DNA of 61,831 nucleotides from NCBI RefSeq assembly GCF_014695585.1, contig NZ_JACJON010000048.1, forward strand, positions 1 through 61,831. Reading direction: 5' to 3'. Below the pieces are notes generated by a model. That model was not told where the DNA came from. It ran no database searches and saw nothing but the letters and a program-made list of their open reading frames with translations. Positions 9,700-19,515 of the stretch are shown piece by piece. Position numbers and translations under genes: made by a program. Numbering within the stretch: the first letter of the stretch is position 1; each line of letters starts with the position of its first letter. Origin of the DNA: Microcoleus sp. FACHB-831 (lineage in GTDB: Bacteria; Cyanobacteriota; Cyanobacteriia; Cyanobacteriales; FACHB-T130).

Positions 9700-10140
9700 C
9701 TACTTGCTAACTGCATCCTTGATGCCATCAATAGTTTTTTGAACAACATTCTTTGTGTTATCTACTGCTTTCTGAGTCCGAGCAGAGTCTTCTGATGCTC
9801 TCTTTTGAATTAGCTGTGCATCGTCTTTAGCTCTGCGCTCAAATAAATTACCCTCTCCATCCGTTGCGTCCTCAACGCGCTCTGCATTTTTATTTGCAGT
9901 TTCCTTAACTTTTTCCTCGGTATCTCGGATAAAGTTCTTGGTTCGTCCAGTATCTTCACTAACTTTGCCTTTAGCTGCGTCTGCTGATGCGATGAAGGTT
10001 ACAGTGGGAGCAGCTATTGCTTCAGTGTTCGAGAAAAATGGGGTCTGCCAAATGAAGGCGATCGCTGATACACAAAACAAAGTTGTAGCGAACAAGCGTC
10101 CTACAATCGAAAGTGGTTTTGCAAAATAATTCAGTTTCAT
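9700..10140 (-). CDS. Secreted charged helical protein (LEA/low-temperature-induced-like)
   Basis: A 146-aa protein with an N-terminal hydrophobic segment (about residues 12-32) and a candidate cleavage region ending IAAPTV. The mature part is repetitive, highly charged and free of Cys: KVSEDTGRTKNFIRDTEEKV, then KNAERVEDATDGEGN and ASEDSARTQKAVDNTKNVV. It is expected to form amphipathic helices like LEA, CsbD-like or cyanobacterial low-temperature-induced proteins. The role is unknown; stress protection at the envelope or periplasm is a plausible inference. It is preceded by a long non-coding stretch and a tRNA gene. Confidence 0.62.
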   Translation of the reverse strand: MKLNYFAKPLSIVGRLFATTLFCVSAIAFIWQTPFFSNTEAIAAPTVTFIASADAAKGKVSEDTGRTKNFIRDTEEKVKETANKNAERVEDATDGEGNLFERRAKDDAQLIQKRASEDSARTQKAVDNTKNVVQKTIDGIKDAVSK

Positions 10141-10511
10141 AGAATACTATCTTCCTGAGATTTAGTATCTATTTTTACTTGATATAGCTCATCGCCTCAA
10201 TCGCTCCCTAGATAGAGCTTCTCCCGTCATAAGTTGTAGAATCTTCTGAAAAATTAGCTCAAATCCTTCTCATCGGCTGATTTGTGCTGCTACAGAGCTG
10301 GTTCAACCGCGATCGCTCCAAAAATGACACAACGGACATCACCGAGCGATCGCTTACACGGCCAAACTCGTGCCACAATCCACTAACTCAAGCAATTGTT
10401 GCTGAAAAACTGACACCAACCTCAAGGGTTTCCCTATCTTCTAGCAATTTGACTAAACGACATTAATAGGTCGTCACAGACATACAATTACTCACCGTAT
10501 AACAAAGTCTA
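10141..10511. other. Intergenic region, no gene seen
   Basis: About 370 bases between the charged secreted protein and the tRNA gene. It has several HIP1 sites. A 60-codon plus-strand frame (10284-10466) is present but has no ribosome binding site or recognisable product and is not called. Confidence 0.4.
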
Positions 10512-10583
10512 TGGGCGATACTGGATTCGAACCAGTAACATCCTGCTTGTAAGGCAGGCGCTCTACCGTTGAGCTAATCGCCC
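10512..10583 (-). tRNA. tRNA-Val (anticodon UAC)
   Basis: On the minus strand: acceptor stem GGGCGAT/ATCGCCC, D arm GCTC-AACGGTA-GAGC, anticodon stem CCTGC/GCAGG with loop CTTACAA, T arm ACTGG-TTCGAAT-CCAGT, discriminator A. The anticodon TAC (UAC) reads GUA and, by wobble, other Val codons. All stems pair perfectly. CCA is not encoded. The acceptor stem is identical to that of the other Val tRNA 3.3 kb away. Confidence 0.95.
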
Positions 10584-10681
10584 TCATTTCCCGCACAAGA
10601 ATTCATATTAGCATATTATTCCGTTCCAGGCTAATATTTTTTAAATTCCGCTGCTGGTGGCAGTAATCGCAATTTACACAT

Positions 10682-11305
10682 GTGCCTTCTGGTCGAACTC
10701 ACGATCGCATAACCCTCTGGAGCTTGCCTGTTGTGGCTGGCCTCACTTTGGGCTTTACCCAGAGTAGCAAGTTTACTTTGTTAGTTGCCAGTGGTTTTCT
10801 CTTCAGCGGGCTGATGTTTGGCCCGGATTTGGATCTCAACTCGCTACCCTACAAGCGTTGGGGGTTTTTGCGCTGGATATGGCTTCCCTACCAAAAAACT
10901 CTACGCCACAGGTCGATTTGGTCTCACGGGCTAGTTATTGGCACCACGATCAGGGTAGTTTATTTACTCGGTTGCGTGGCGATCGCGCTGTTGCTGGCTT
11001 TTGATATTTGCGAGTTGTTGGGGTTTGTAGATGGGTGGAGTTGGAGCTTGCTTGCAGGTGAAGTAAAGCGATCGCTGTTTTCCCACCCCCTAGAATGGAT
11101 ATCCCTGTTTACTGGTCTGGAACTCGGCTCAATGAGCCACTATTTAAGCGACTGGGGTGGCTCAAGCTATAAACGTTTTAAAGCTGGCGGTATTGCTGCG
11201 GTGATGCCTAAACTACCTAAAACTAAAAAACGCAAGCGCAAACCCAGCAAGCCTATTCTCAAGAAACGCAGCACCAAGACGCCAAAGACGCGGAAGAAAG
11301 AGTGA
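10682..11305 (+). CDS. DUF2227 putative metal-binding membrane protein
   Basis: A 207-aa protein of the cyanobacterial DUF2227 family, often labelled metal-binding. It opens with MPSGRTHDRIT, which is typical of the family and supports the GTG start. Potential metal ligands are spread over His7/Asp8, FGPDLDL, LRHRSIWSHG and SMSHYLSDWGG. There are hydrophobic segments near residues 15-50 and 82-102, so it is likely membrane associated. The last 35 residues are a very basic Lys/Arg tail. The arrangement of HxD motifs recalls membrane hydrolases, but no reaction is known. It lies upstream of mazG with a 176-base gap. Confidence 0.82.
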   Translation: MPSGRTHDRITLWSLPVVAGLTLGFTQSSKFTLLVASGFLFSGLMFGPDLDLNSLPYKRWGFLRWIWLPYQKTLRHRSIWSHGLVIGTTIRVVYLLGCVAIALLLAFDICELLGFVDGWSWSLLAGEVKRSLFSHPLEWISLFTGLELGSMSHYLSDWGGSSYKRFKAGGIAAVMPKLPKTKKRKRKPSKPILKKRSTKTPKTRKKE

Positions 11306-11419
11306 AAGATTGGCACAAACCACGCGATCGCGTTATGCCAGTTTTCATATGCAACCTCGCGGCACGGGTGGAATGAACCCAGAGCCTGGGTAATGTGGTA
11401 TCGTATCTATGATTGTGCG

Positions 11420-11455
11420 GTTTGGGTTGTATAAATCCCTATCAGGGATTGAAAG
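11420..11455 (+). repeat. Solitary CRISPR-repeat-like sequence
   Basis: A 36-base stretch in the gap before mazG begins GTTTGGGTTG and ends GGGATTGAAAG. Its 3' half AATCCCTATCAGGGATTG followed by AAAG has the hairpin-plus-GAAA(C/G) form of many cyanobacterial CRISPR repeats. The palindrome AATCCCT/AGGGATT lies at 11434-11450. No second copy, spacer or cas gene is visible nearby, so it is either an orphan repeat or a chance hairpin. Confidence 0.4.
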
Positions 11456-11481
11456 ATTAAGCAGTTTCCCTAGTTTTACCC

Positions 11482-12336
11482 ATGTCGAACTTCCAGGAAC
11501 CGACTCAGACAGCGCCTCAAGCTTCTTCAGTGCAAGCATTGCAACAGTTGATTGAGGTAGTTGCCCAGTTGCGATCGCCTAATGGTGGTTGTCCTTGGGA
11601 TCTAGCTCAAACGCCGCAAACGCTTATTCCCTATGTTATTGAAGAAGCTTATGAGGTAGTGGATGCTATTCGCAAGGGCGATAGAGATGCGATCGCTGAA
11701 GAACTCGGAGATTTACTCTTACAGGTGGTGTTGCAAGCGCAGATTGCCAGCGAAGTAGGTCAATTTAGCATGACTGAAGTTGCTGAAGGTATTACCCAAA
11801 AGCTCATCCGCCGTCATCCTCACGTATTTGGAGATGTTCAGGTTGAAAGCGTTGATGAAGTCCACCAAAATTGGGAGCAAATTAAAGCCGCTGAGAAAGG
11901 AGAAACCACCCAAGAGGCTCAGTTGCTTAGCAGCAAATTAAGTCGCTATTCCACTACACTGCCGCCATTAATGGCTGGAATGAAGATATCACAAAAAGCT
12001 GCCGCCGCCGGATTTGAATGGGAAAATGTTGAGGGTGTCTGGGCTAAGTTTCGTGAAGAGTTAGCAGAATTCCAAGAGGCACTCCAGCAGGAAGATAAGG
12101 CGCACCAAGAGGCAGAACTAGGAGATTTACTGTTTACTGTAATTAATATCGCTCGTTGGTATGACTTAGAGCCTGACTCTGCTCTAGCGGGAACCAACCA
12201 GCGCTTTATTGAGCGTCTCAAGAAAATGGAGCAAGTCTGCGATCGCCCCTTATCTGAGTACACGCTAGATGAATTGGAAAATCTCTGGCAACAGGCTAAA
12301 GTTCAGCTAGCTCAACAAATCCAGAATTCTCACTGA
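11482..12336 (+). CDS. mazG: Nucleoside triphosphate pyrophosphohydrolase MazG
   Basis: A 284-aa MazG with two tandem MazG helical folds. The first carries the metal-binding EE and ExxD positions in YVIEEAYEVVDAI (residues 51-63) and EELGDLLLQV (73-82). The second has EELAEFQEAL and AELGDLLFTVINIARW in the C-terminal half. It hydrolyses NTPs to NMP and pyrophosphate and is thought to clear non-canonical nucleotides or modulate ppGpp. Length is normal for the two-domain form. The ATG lacks a clear Shine-Dalgarno. A CRISPR-repeat-like hairpin sits 27 bases upstream and may influence the leader. Confidence 0.95.
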   Translation: MSNFQEPTQTAPQASSVQALQQLIEVVAQLRSPNGGCPWDLAQTPQTLIPYVIEEAYEVVDAIRKGDRDAIAEELGDLLLQVVLQAQIASEVGQFSMTEVAEGITQKLIRRHPHVFGDVQVESVDEVHQNWEQIKAAEKGETTQEAQLLSSKLSRYSTTLPPLMAGMKISQKAAAAGFEWENVEGVWAKFREELAEFQEALQQEDKAHQEAELGDLLFTVINIARWYDLEPDSALAGTNQRFIERLKKMEQVCDRPLSEYTLDELENLWQQAKVQLAQQIQNSH

Positions 12337-12402
12337 GCAGGGTCTACTGAGATAGCGGCTAGAATCATTGCAAGATAAAGTCTTCTGCGCGCTACTTTAC
12401 GC

Positions 12403-12636
12403 CTAAGCTGCTGCTTCTGAGTCCTGAACGAGCAGGTGATACATTTCCTCTTCCAGCCAGCAATTATCCTCTTCTGTGAGCAATATTCTGGCTTCTCGCC
12501 ATATCTGGGCTATCTCTGAATCTGTATGCTGCTTTGTCAGTTTCTGGGATAGGTCAGCCAATGCTCTTCCATCAAGCGCGATCGCTATGGAGGCAAGTCT
12601 CAAGCTATACCATCTATTTTGTGAAACAGCACTCAT
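12403..12636 (-). CDS. Small hypothetical protein
   Basis: A 77-aa soluble protein of unknown function, acidic at the C-terminus (LLTEEDNCWLEEEMYHLLVQ). The start is supported by an AGGAAGG ribosome binding site shortly before the ATG on the minus strand. A frame on the opposite strand overlaps but lacks such a site. It converges with mazG. No domain recognised. Confidence 0.5.
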   Translation of the reverse strand: MSAVSQNRWYSLRLASIAIALDGRALADLSQKLTKQHTDSEIAQIWREARILLTEEDNCWLEEEMYHLLVQDSEAAA

Positions 12637-13592
12637 CTTTTTTCCTTCCTGGCTTTCTAATACTCAAGGTATCTGGGAGCGAACTGCATTATCTTCCGAT
12701 AAAATACTGAAATTGCAGAACTTCACGTACTCTTCACATTTCGCTACATAATCCGCTCATAAAGCGCAATTTCGCATTAGCGTCGCCCTTGGCTGTAGGT
12801 TTTCTCGCAATGGTAGCATATAGCACAATTGCCCTTTTGCGATCGCACTTTGGACGGGTGAAAAATCTCTGGGAAAAATTTAATCCTGTGAGCAAATACA
12901 AAATAGCCATACTGAAACAACTTACCGATCCAGTTGCTAAGCCTTAACCAATATTTTTAAACTTCTTATCTATAACCCTGCTACAAGCAAAGGGCTAAGA
13001 ATTTACGAGGCTTACAATAAAAATGCAAGCAAAGGAAAATATATCTATGTAAATGCACTTGCCTTGGTAGGTGCATAATTTTTATTTTGTAAAAATTATG
13101 CGTGCAAATAATTATTGCTATATCTAATGAAAAATATCAATCATTAAATTAAGCTTTTAGCTTGAGAATACATTTTTTAATACAAGTATTATTACTTAAA
13201 AAGTAAGTTAATAAGAATATTGACTGTTACACGCAACAGCTTGTATAGATCGAGCGCCGACCTAGCCACGTAAAGTATTACAGGTTTGGATCAAAGCTAA
13301 GAAATGCCAATTTTCATTAAATTTTTTCAGTATTTCCCCCTAAATTTTAGAGTCAGGGAAATATTTTTTATATATAAAAATACAAAATTAAAAACAAAAA
13401 TATTTTTCGATTTTCCGGACGAGCCGCTAACTAATAGAAGAATAAATTAGCAAATAAATCAGTGTAGTTTTGGGGTTAATCATGGTGTTCCTAACGCTAG
13501 CAAAATCCCTGCATTTCTTGGGAAGGCGCTTAGTTAACAGCATTATGATGCCACCAAAACACGAACTATTTTCACCCGTTAAGGAGTATTAA
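12637..13592. other. AT-rich intergenic region
   Basis: About 950 bases with no convincing gene. A 45-codon plus-strand frame (12810-12947, MVAYSTIALLRSHFGR...) exists without a ribosome binding site; it is noted but not called. A perfect inverted repeat lies at 13073-13101. The last 30 bases carry the AAGGAG (13581-13586) of the next gene. Confidence 0.5.
13073..13101. repeat. Perfect inverted repeat
   Basis: The arms GCATAATTTTT and AAAAATTATGC (11 bp) are separated by the seven bases ATTTTGT. It stands alone in AT-rich intergenic DNA, 490 bases before the beta-helix gene. It could be a transcription terminator or a protein-binding site. Confidence 0.6.
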
Positions 13593-15143
13593 GTGCAGAA
13601 ATCAACGCTTCTTAAAAACTTGCACGAGCATACTTTCGGTACAAGATTACCCATCTCTTTCATAACTCTACTGGGATTCGGGCTAGCAATAACTGCGACC
13701 TCACCAAATGTTGTCCTAGCTGCTGGAACAGTCGGGGATGGAACAGCCGCAAGTTGTACGGAAGCAGCCTTAGCTGCTGCTTTAGCTGGTGGTGGTACAG
13801 TAACCTTTAAGTGCGGTTCTACTCCGGTTACTATCCCAATTACTAGCGAGAAAGTAATTTCAGCTAACACCGTGATAGATGGAGGAAACTTAATTTCTAT
13901 CAGCGGTGGGGGAACGACGAGAGTATTCAAGACAGCAGACAACGGTATTCAATTTACAGTTCAGAATTTGACTATCGCTAACGGCTTTACTGCTGCTCAA
14001 GGCGGTGGAATTTACAGCGGATATCGCAGCAAATTAACTGTAATCAACTCCAAATTCAATAACAATGTCTCTACCGATCCTGGGAAGTTCGCTGGCGGTG
14101 GTGCCATATTCATTGCTAGTGAGAGTACAGCCAGTGTAGATAGCAGTACATTTACCGGAAACAAAGCGGGTAACGGCGGCGCTATCAACAGCTTACTTAG
14201 CGATTTAACTGTTAGCAACACCACTTTTACTGGCAATAAGTCAATAATTACTCTTTCCGGCGGTGGCGGCGGCGCTATTTACCACGATGGAGCTAACGGC
14301 GACAACGGAAAGATCGTACTGCGTAATAACAGATTCATCAACAATACTGCTGTTTTTCAGGGTGGTGCATACTTTAGCCAACTCTACAACAACAACACCG
14401 CTACTATCGAAAACAGCACCTTTTCTGGCAACACCGTTACAGGAACGGGTACTCAAGGGTTTGGCGCTGCTATGTTTAGCATAGGTGGGACGCTGAGTGG
14501 ACTGATTGGATTTACTGGACTAGCAAACAACGCTATCGTCAACATAACTAATAGCACGTTTTCTGGTAACAGCGCCAGCAACCAAGGCGGCGCTATTTGG
14601 AGCGGTAAAGAAGTGACGCTAAATATTAGCAACACCACCATTTCTGGTAATCGCGCTATGAGTGCTGACGGTCTAACTGGCTTGGGCGGCGGTATTATGA
14701 GAACGTCAGGTAAGATCAACTTAACCAACAGCACGATTGCTAACAATTATGCTGGATTCCAAGGCGGGGGTATTGTTGGTGACATTAATGTAACGCTAAT
14801 AAATACGGTAATCGCCAACAACAAAGCCAACAATGGTGGTAAGGGCTGGAACATAAAAAACAATTGCTTTGACCAAATGACAAATGGCGGCAATAACCTG
14901 CAATTTCCCGCCAGAAATATGAACGATCCAAGTGATAAAGACTGCGTAGCGGGAATACAAACAGCCGATCCTAAACTTGGCCCCTTGGGGAATAATGGCG
15001 GCTCTACTCAGACTATGCCATTATTAACGGGTAGCGCGGCTATTAACACTGGGAACAGTTCGACTTGCGCTCCTATAGATCAAAGAGGTGTTGCTAGACC
15101 AAGCGGCGGTGTGTGTGACATCGGAGCTTTTGAAGCACAATAA
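13593..15143 (+). CDS. Secreted right-handed beta-helix protein (choice-of-anchor Q)
   Basis: A 516-aa exported protein. The N-terminus has a long signal peptide (hydrophobic FITLLGFGLAI, cleavage likely near VLAAGT). From about residue 100 to 430 it is built from repeats of the pattern NSTFSGN...GGAI, typical of parallel beta-helix/polymorphic-membrane-protein repeats. The C-terminus has the choice-of-anchor-Q signature GNNGGSTQT...A-I-N-T-G...DQRG..R...DIGAFE. Such proteins are surface or extracellular and may bind glycans or act as adhesins; no catalytic residues are recognised. The GTG start is supported by AAGGAG seven bases upstream. The gene is rich in Asn/Gly/Thr codons and lacks HIP1 sites. 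Confidence 0.85.
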   Translation: MQKSTLLKNLHEHTFGTRLPISFITLLGFGLAITATSPNVVLAAGTVGDGTAASCTEAALAAALAGGGTVTFKCGSTPVTIPITSEKVISANTVIDGGNLISISGGGTTRVFKTADNGIQFTVQNLTIANGFTAAQGGGIYSGYRSKLTVINSKFNNNVSTDPGKFAGGGAIFIASESTASVDSSTFTGNKAGNGGAINSLLSDLTVSNTTFTGNKSIITLSGGGGGAIYHDGANGDNGKIVLRNNRFINNTAVFQGGAYFSQLYNNNTATIENSTFSGNTVTGTGTQGFGAAMFSIGGTLSGLIGFTGLANNAIVNITNSTFSGNSASNQGGAIWSGKEVTLNISNTTISGNRAMSADGLTGLGGGIMRTSGKINLTNSTIANNYAGFQGGGIVGDINVTLINTVIANNKANNGGKGWNIKNNCFDQMTNGGNNLQFPARNMNDPSDKDCVAGIQTADPKLGPLGNNGGSTQTMPLLTGSAAINTGNSSTCAPIDQRGVARPSGGVCDIGAFEAQ

Positions 15144-15187
15144 ATAGTGCATTGCCAAGGTAATACAAAACACCCATAGCTTGCTCT

Positions 15188-15233
15188 ATCCCCTCAAACA
15201 AATATTTTTTTTCTTGCTTCTGTTTGGGGGGAT
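15188..15233 (+). terminator. Likely terminator hairpin after the beta-helix gene
   Basis: ATCCCCTCAAACA (15188-15200) pairs with TGTTTGGGGGGAT (15221-15233) over 13 positions with a single G-U wobble, around a T-rich 20-base loop, 45 bases after the stop codon. There is no clean U tract. The rest of the gap to 15487 shows nothing else. Confidence 0.5.
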
Positions 15234-15487
15234 ATGAGGATAGAATTAGTTGAACTTAGGTAGAGGCGATGCTTCCGTTGATGTAAATAGTGCGTAAGTT
15301 TTGAAATAGTTCAGCGGAATTGAATTATTACCTTAATAATCGTGTTGTTGAGTTAACCGAAAAAATCGGGGTTTGCCGGATAGCAGGGTTGTTAAGGGTT
15401 TTTTATTGTCACAAGAAGTAATTATTCAATTTTTCACGGTATTCGATTGATAGTTGAAAAATTAGGAATAAAAAATTGAAAATCGCA

Positions 15488-16015
15488 TCATCGGTTTCGG
15501 TTCTTCCAAGCCTGGACTGTTAGCGAGTCGGATGGCTTGTGAGCTAGTACTGACTCAAACGCTCCTCGCCCTGGCTGCTTTCCCTGCTCAAATGCAGAAC
15601 TAAGCAAATTTAGAGCCGATGTGCGGACGAAGGGCGCTTGCTCTTCTAGAACGGAAATCAGAAATGCTGGATTTCTGTGAGCCAGATTTGCGAGTGCGAT
15701 ACTAACTGCTTTGTCATCGCTGCTGTCAGTGATAAAAGCAGATTTTACCAAGCTGATTGCAGCAGCGCGATCGCCCCTTGCTGCGTCGTCTGCTAAACGC
15801 TGGATATTTTTTTGCTGTTGCTCGAAACTGCTATCGGTTGAGACACAAGATGCGGCAGTTGGGTTGCCAATTTTGCCCGCAACTGGAGGGCAAACGCTGG
15901 CTTGAAGCTTTTGTGTTGAGTCGCCCTCTTGTGCTGACGCGGGCGTTATCAAGGGCAAAGAAGCAAATAAAGCCAGCGTAGATATTATTATCGAAGCCTT
16001 GAAGGGAGTTTTCAT
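15488..16015 (-). CDS. Secreted hypothetical protein
   Basis: A 175-aa protein with a clear signal peptide (hydrophobic IIISTLALFASLPLI, cleavage after PASA). The mature part has two cysteines near its start (SVCPP, ASCVS) that could form a disulfide, then helical segments (QKNIQRLADDAARGDRAAAI; VSIALANLAHRNPAFLISVL) reminiscent of HEAT-like helices. Function unknown; periplasmic or extracellular location is inferred. Upstream are a HIP1 site and a GAGG that may serve as ribosome binding site. Confidence 0.65.
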   Translation of the reverse strand: MKTPFKASIIISTLALFASLPLITPASAQEGDSTQKLQASVCPPVAGKIGNPTAASCVSTDSSFEQQQKNIQRLADDAARGDRAAAISLVKSAFITDSSDDKAVSIALANLAHRNPAFLISVLEEQAPFVRTSALNLLSSAFEQGKQPGRGAFESVLAHKPSDSLTVQAWKNRNR

Positions 16016-16147
16016 AGCGATCGCCTCGTAAAGCGTGTTGCGCTTGCTCTGTATACTTCCAACTTACGCTTTGCCTTGGCTTCGAGGCTTCGCCTAGTTG
16101 ATTCACCCAAGTGGGTGAGTTTCAACTACTCCCCGTGTCATACGTTC

Positions 16148-16180
16148 AGATACCCGACTTCTTAAACAAGTCGGGTATCT
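16148..16180. repeat. Perfect 13-bp hairpin (AGATACCCGACTT type)
   Basis: AGATACCCGACTT and AAGTCGGGTATCT flank the 7-base loop CTTAAAC. The motif resembles short dispersed palindromes of cyanobacterial genomes. A second, imperfect hairpin (TTCACCC/GGGTGAG) lies about 45 bases to the left. It sits just after the stop of the 16202-16462 gene and could terminate it. Confidence 0.65.
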
Positions 16181-16201
16181 CGCCTTCATTAAACTTCCGC
16201 G

Positions 16202-16462
16202 TCAGGCGTGGCGATTTACTTCTTCTTGTAACCATTCATCTACAGGCTGTCCATCTCGACGACGTAGCTGTATTTCGATATCCATTACCCGATTTGATTT
16301 TGGAGGCGCGGGTTTTTTGAGGAAAGTAATGTCATAAGCTGCTGGATCTTCATTGCGTTCCTTCAGCCAATCTTGAACTTTCATCGCTGCGAAGAAAGAT
16401 TGCCCGTCTTCAAACATGCGGGTAATCTGCATCTGTATTGTGTATGGATTGAGTCTGCCCAT
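16202..16462 (-). CDS. Small hypothetical protein
   Basis: An 86-aa soluble protein (MGRLNPYTIQMQITRMFEDG...) with a basic middle and an acidic C-terminus. The composition and codon use look coding. No domain recognised. It is the next gene downstream of alaS on the same strand, 95 bases away, but a strong palindrome separates the two, so co-transcription is uncertain. Confidence 0.6.
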   Translation of the reverse strand: MGRLNPYTIQMQITRMFEDGQSFFAAMKVQDWLKERNEDPAAYDITFLKKPAPPKSNRVMDIEIQLRRRDGQPVDEWLQEEVNRHA

Positions 16463-16519
16463 AAATTAAGTAGTTTTGTAGAGACACTATTTATTGCGTC
16501 TTGAGTTGTTAGTAGGTAA

Positions 16520-16536
16520 GGTGGGCAGTGCCCACC
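16520..16536. repeat. GGTGGGCANTGCCCACC palindrome, copy 1
   Basis: GGTGGGCA-G-TGCCCACC, a 17-base palindrome found in near-identical form at 35552 and 46580, with a partial copy near 43205. It lies right after the alaS stop on the minus strand, where it could work as a terminator. Confidence 0.7.
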
Positions 16537-16557
16537 CTACTTATACGCTGAATGCTA

Positions 16558-19200
16558 CTAGCTTAAAGCTGATTTAAGCTGAGTGCTGGCACTTTCGAGG
16601 GCTTCTTTTAACTTAGAGCGATCGCGTCCTCCAGCTTGAGCTAAGTTGGGGCGTCCGCCGCCGCCTCCTCCGCATATTTTAGCGATCGCTCCTATAAATT
16701 TCCCTGCCTGCAATCCTTTCTTAACAACTTCTGGGCTAAAAACTGCTACAAAACTCAGCTTGTCAGCTTCAGGAACAGACGCCAGTACTACGGCTGCATT
16801 ACCCAGTTTTTGCCCTAGCCGTTCCGCTGCTGTCTTGAGGGATTCTGCATCAACTTCTCCCAGTTCTGCAACCAAGATTTTGTAATCGCCAACTGACTCA
16901 GCTTGAGATAGCAACTGGTCGGATTTAGCAATAGCTAATTCTGCCTTTAGCGCTTCTAGCTGTTTTTGACTTGTCTTTAGTTCAGTTTGCAAACCAGTGA
17001 TGCGATCGCTTATTTCTTCTGGCTTGACTTTAAAGCGATCGCTCAGATCTTTTACTACTTTATCCCTTACATTCAAGTATTCCAAAACTGCTGGCCCCGC
17101 GATAGCTTCAATCCGTCGCACGCCAGAAGCAACACCAGCCTCAGAAACTATCTTAAACAACCCAATTTCAGCCGTATTGCTAACATGAGTACCGCCGCAC
17201 AATTCCATCGAAACGCCGCGAACATCCAGCACTCGCACCTCATCACCATATTTTTCACCAAACATAGCGATCGCGCCTTTTGCCTTAGCTTCTGCATACG
17301 GCAAAACTTCAGTATGTGCCGTATGCGCTTCCGCAATCCAAATATTAATCTGTTCCTCAATTTGTTGCAACTCAGCGGGAGTTACAGCGCGAGGACAGTT
17401 AAAATCAAACCGCAGCCTGTCAAAAGCAACAAGCGAACCAGCTTGAGTAATATCGTCATCTACAAACTTTTTCAAAGCTGCTTGTAACAGGTGAGTTGCA
17501 GTGTGGTGCGCTTGGACGCGACGGCGACAAGATTGGTCGATTTGGGCATTAACATTATCCTCTACCCGCAACGTACCGCGTTCGATGCGACCGAAGTGGA
17601 CAAAGAAATCGGATTCTTTCTTAACATCTTCAACTCGTACTAATACAGACTCGCCAGCTATATAGCCGCGATCGCCTATTTGTCCGCCCGATTCTGCATA
17701 GAATGGTGTCTTATCCAAGACAATCTGCACGTAGTCGCCAGCTTCCGCCGCTTCTTGGGATTTGCCATCTAAAAGTATGGCTTCTACAACGCTTTGGCTG
17801 GATGGCTGAGTATAGCCGAGAAACTCAGTTACATTGATGTGTTCGGCTAACTTATCGAGAGAACCTTGAACGGTTAAATCGATAGTTTCGTGGGCGGCTT
17901 TAGCCCTCGTTTGCTGTTCTTCCATTGCCGCGTTAAAGCCTTCTACATCAACAGTTAATTCCTGTTCTTCAGCAATTTCTTGAGTTAGTTCTAAGGGGAA
18001 ACCGTAGGTGTCGTAAAGGGTAAAGGCACTTTCACCGTTAATCTGATTTTTGCCTTCCTGTTTCACCCGTTCGATAACTTCTTCGAGTAGTTTCTCGCCA
18101 CGTTCGAGAGTTTTGAGGAAGCGCGATTCTTCACGTTGCAATTCTGCTTTAATTTGTGCTTCCCGCAAGCGGACGCTAGGATAAGCAGCTTCCGAAAGTG
18201 CGATCGCTGTTTCTGCAACTTTAGGCGTAAATTCGCCTTGAATCCCAATCAAACGTCCGTGACGAACAACCCGACGAATTAACCGCCGCAACACATAACC
18301 GCGTCCGATATTAGATGCGCGGATTTCATCAGCAATCATGTGGACTACTGACCGGACGTGATCGCCAATTACTTTGAGGGAAATCTTAGTTTTATCGTCG
18401 CTATTGTTGTAGTCAATCCCGGCAATTTCCGCAGCGGTTTTGATAATTGGGAAAATTAAGTCTGTTTCGTAGTTATTGGGGACTTTTTGGAGGACTTGCG
18501 CCATCCTTTCCAATCCCATCCCCGTGTCGATGTTCTTATTTTGCAGCGGTGTTAGGTTGCCTTCTGCATCGCGGTTGTACTGCATGAACACCAAATTATA
18601 AAACTCGATGAACCGCGTACCATCTTCTAAATCGATGTTGTCGTCGCCCCGTTCTGGGTGGAAGTCGTAGTATATTTCTGAGCAGGGGCCGCAGGGGCCA
18701 GTGGGGCCAGATGTCCAGAAGTTATCATCTTCTCCCAGTCTTTGAATGCGATGGGCGGGGATGCCAATTTTGTCGCGCCAGATGGCAAAGGCTTCGTCAT
18801 CTTCCCGGAAGACGCTGACGATAAGACGTTCTGGGGATAAGCCGAAGACTTCTGTGGAGAGTTCCCAACCCCAGGCGATCGCTTGTTCTTTGAAATAATC
18901 CCCAAAACTGAAGTTACCCAACATCTCGAAGAATGTGTGGTGACGTGCTGTGCGTCCGACGTTTTCGATGTCGTTGGTGCGGATGCACTTTTGCGATGTG
19001 GTAGCGCGGGGAAATTCAGGCGATCGCTGTCCTAAAAATATTGGTTTAAATGGCAGCATCCCAGCGATCGTTAGCAGCACTGTCGGATCTTCTGGCACTA
19101 GGGAGGCGCTGGGCAGAATTTGATGTCCGCGCTGGGCGTAGAAGTCGAGGAATTTTTGGCGAATTTCGCTACCGCTAAGGAACTGGGGGGAAGAAGACAT
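16558..19200 (-). CDS. alaS: Alanyl-tRNA synthetase
   Basis: An 880-aa class II synthetase that charges tRNA-Ala in the cytosol. The N-terminal catalytic domain has [10 protein letters not shown], then the motif region [20 protein letters not shown] and [15 protein letters not shown]. The editing domain shows the zinc/water ligands HHTATHLL and CGGTHVSN. The C-terminal C-Ala domain ends with [17 protein letters not shown]. Length is the family's usual. The ATG at 19200 gives the normal N-terminus. It is probably monocistronic; a palindromic sequence follows. Confidence 0.98.
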   Translation of the reverse strand: MSSSPQFLSGSEIRQKFLDFYAQRGHQILPSASLVPEDPTVLLTIAGMLPFKPIFLGQRSPEFPRATTSQKCIRTNDIENVGRTARHHTFFEMLGNFSFGDYFKEQAIAWGWELSTEVFGLSPERLIVSVFREDDEAFAIWRDKIGIPAHRIQRLGEDDNFWTSGPTGPCGPCSEIYYDFHPERGDDNIDLEDGTRFIEFYNLVFMQYNRDAEGNLTPLQNKNIDTGMGLERMAQVLQKVPNNYETDLIFPIIKTAAEIAGIDYNNSDDKTKISLKVIGDHVRSVVHMIADEIRASNIGRGYVLRRLIRRVVRHGRLIGIQGEFTPKVAETAIALSEAAYPSVRLREAQIKAELQREESRFLKTLERGEKLLEEVIERVKQEGKNQINGESAFTLYDTYGFPLELTQEIAEEQELTVDVEGFNAAMEEQQTRAKAAHETIDLTVQGSLDKLAEHINVTEFLGYTQPSSQSVVEAILLDGKSQEAAEAGDYVQIVLDKTPFYAESGGQIGDRGYIAGESVLVRVEDVKKESDFFVHFGRIERGTLRVEDNVNAQIDQSCRRRVQAHHTATHLLQAALKKFVDDDITQAGSLVAFDRLRFDFNCPRAVTPAELQQIEEQINIWIAEAHTAHTEVLPYAEAKAKGAIAMFGEKYGDEVRVLDVRGVSMELCGGTHVSNTAEIGLFKIVSEAGVASGVRRIEAIAGPAVLEYLNVRDKVVKDLSDRFKVKPEEISDRITGLQTELKTSQKQLEALKAELAIAKSDQLLSQAESVGDYKILVAELGEVDAESLKTAAERLGQKLGNAAVVLASVPEADKLSFVAVFSPEVVKKGLQAGKFIGAIAKICGGGGGGRPNLAQAGGRDRSKLKEALESASTQLKSALS

Positions 19201-19515
19201 GGGTTTCTAGAAAGGGCTAGGTGGCGTAACTTCTCTTGAAGAGATGGCGATTCATCGCGTCTCTTCTCGTTATCCATTTTTACATTCCTTCATGCGTTGT
19301 TGCAGCCGTTCGCATCTGGTTCGCTATTGCGTCCGCCCAGTCTGGCTGAAAATACCTCTTAGCGATGCGGCTGCCTCACCAGCATCGCGGGCTAAAATCC
19401 AAAATCGCTAAGAGTGCAAAGCTGGCGATGCTTTAACCTTTTATTACCTAAGCTGCGATTCGTAAAAGCTCTTAAACTTTTGTTAACGAATAGGTTATAC
19501 CAGTTGCGGCAATGC

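Noticed and set aside
10284-10466. 60-codon plus-strand frame near the tRNA gene
   Set aside because: No ribosome binding site, low-complexity Ser/Thr composition, HIP1 sites explain the frame.
11306-11481. A CRISPR array
   Set aside because: Only one repeat-like unit; no spacers and no cas genes in the window.
16987-17487. 166-codon plus-strand frame
   Set aside because: Antisense within alaS, which has complete family motifs.
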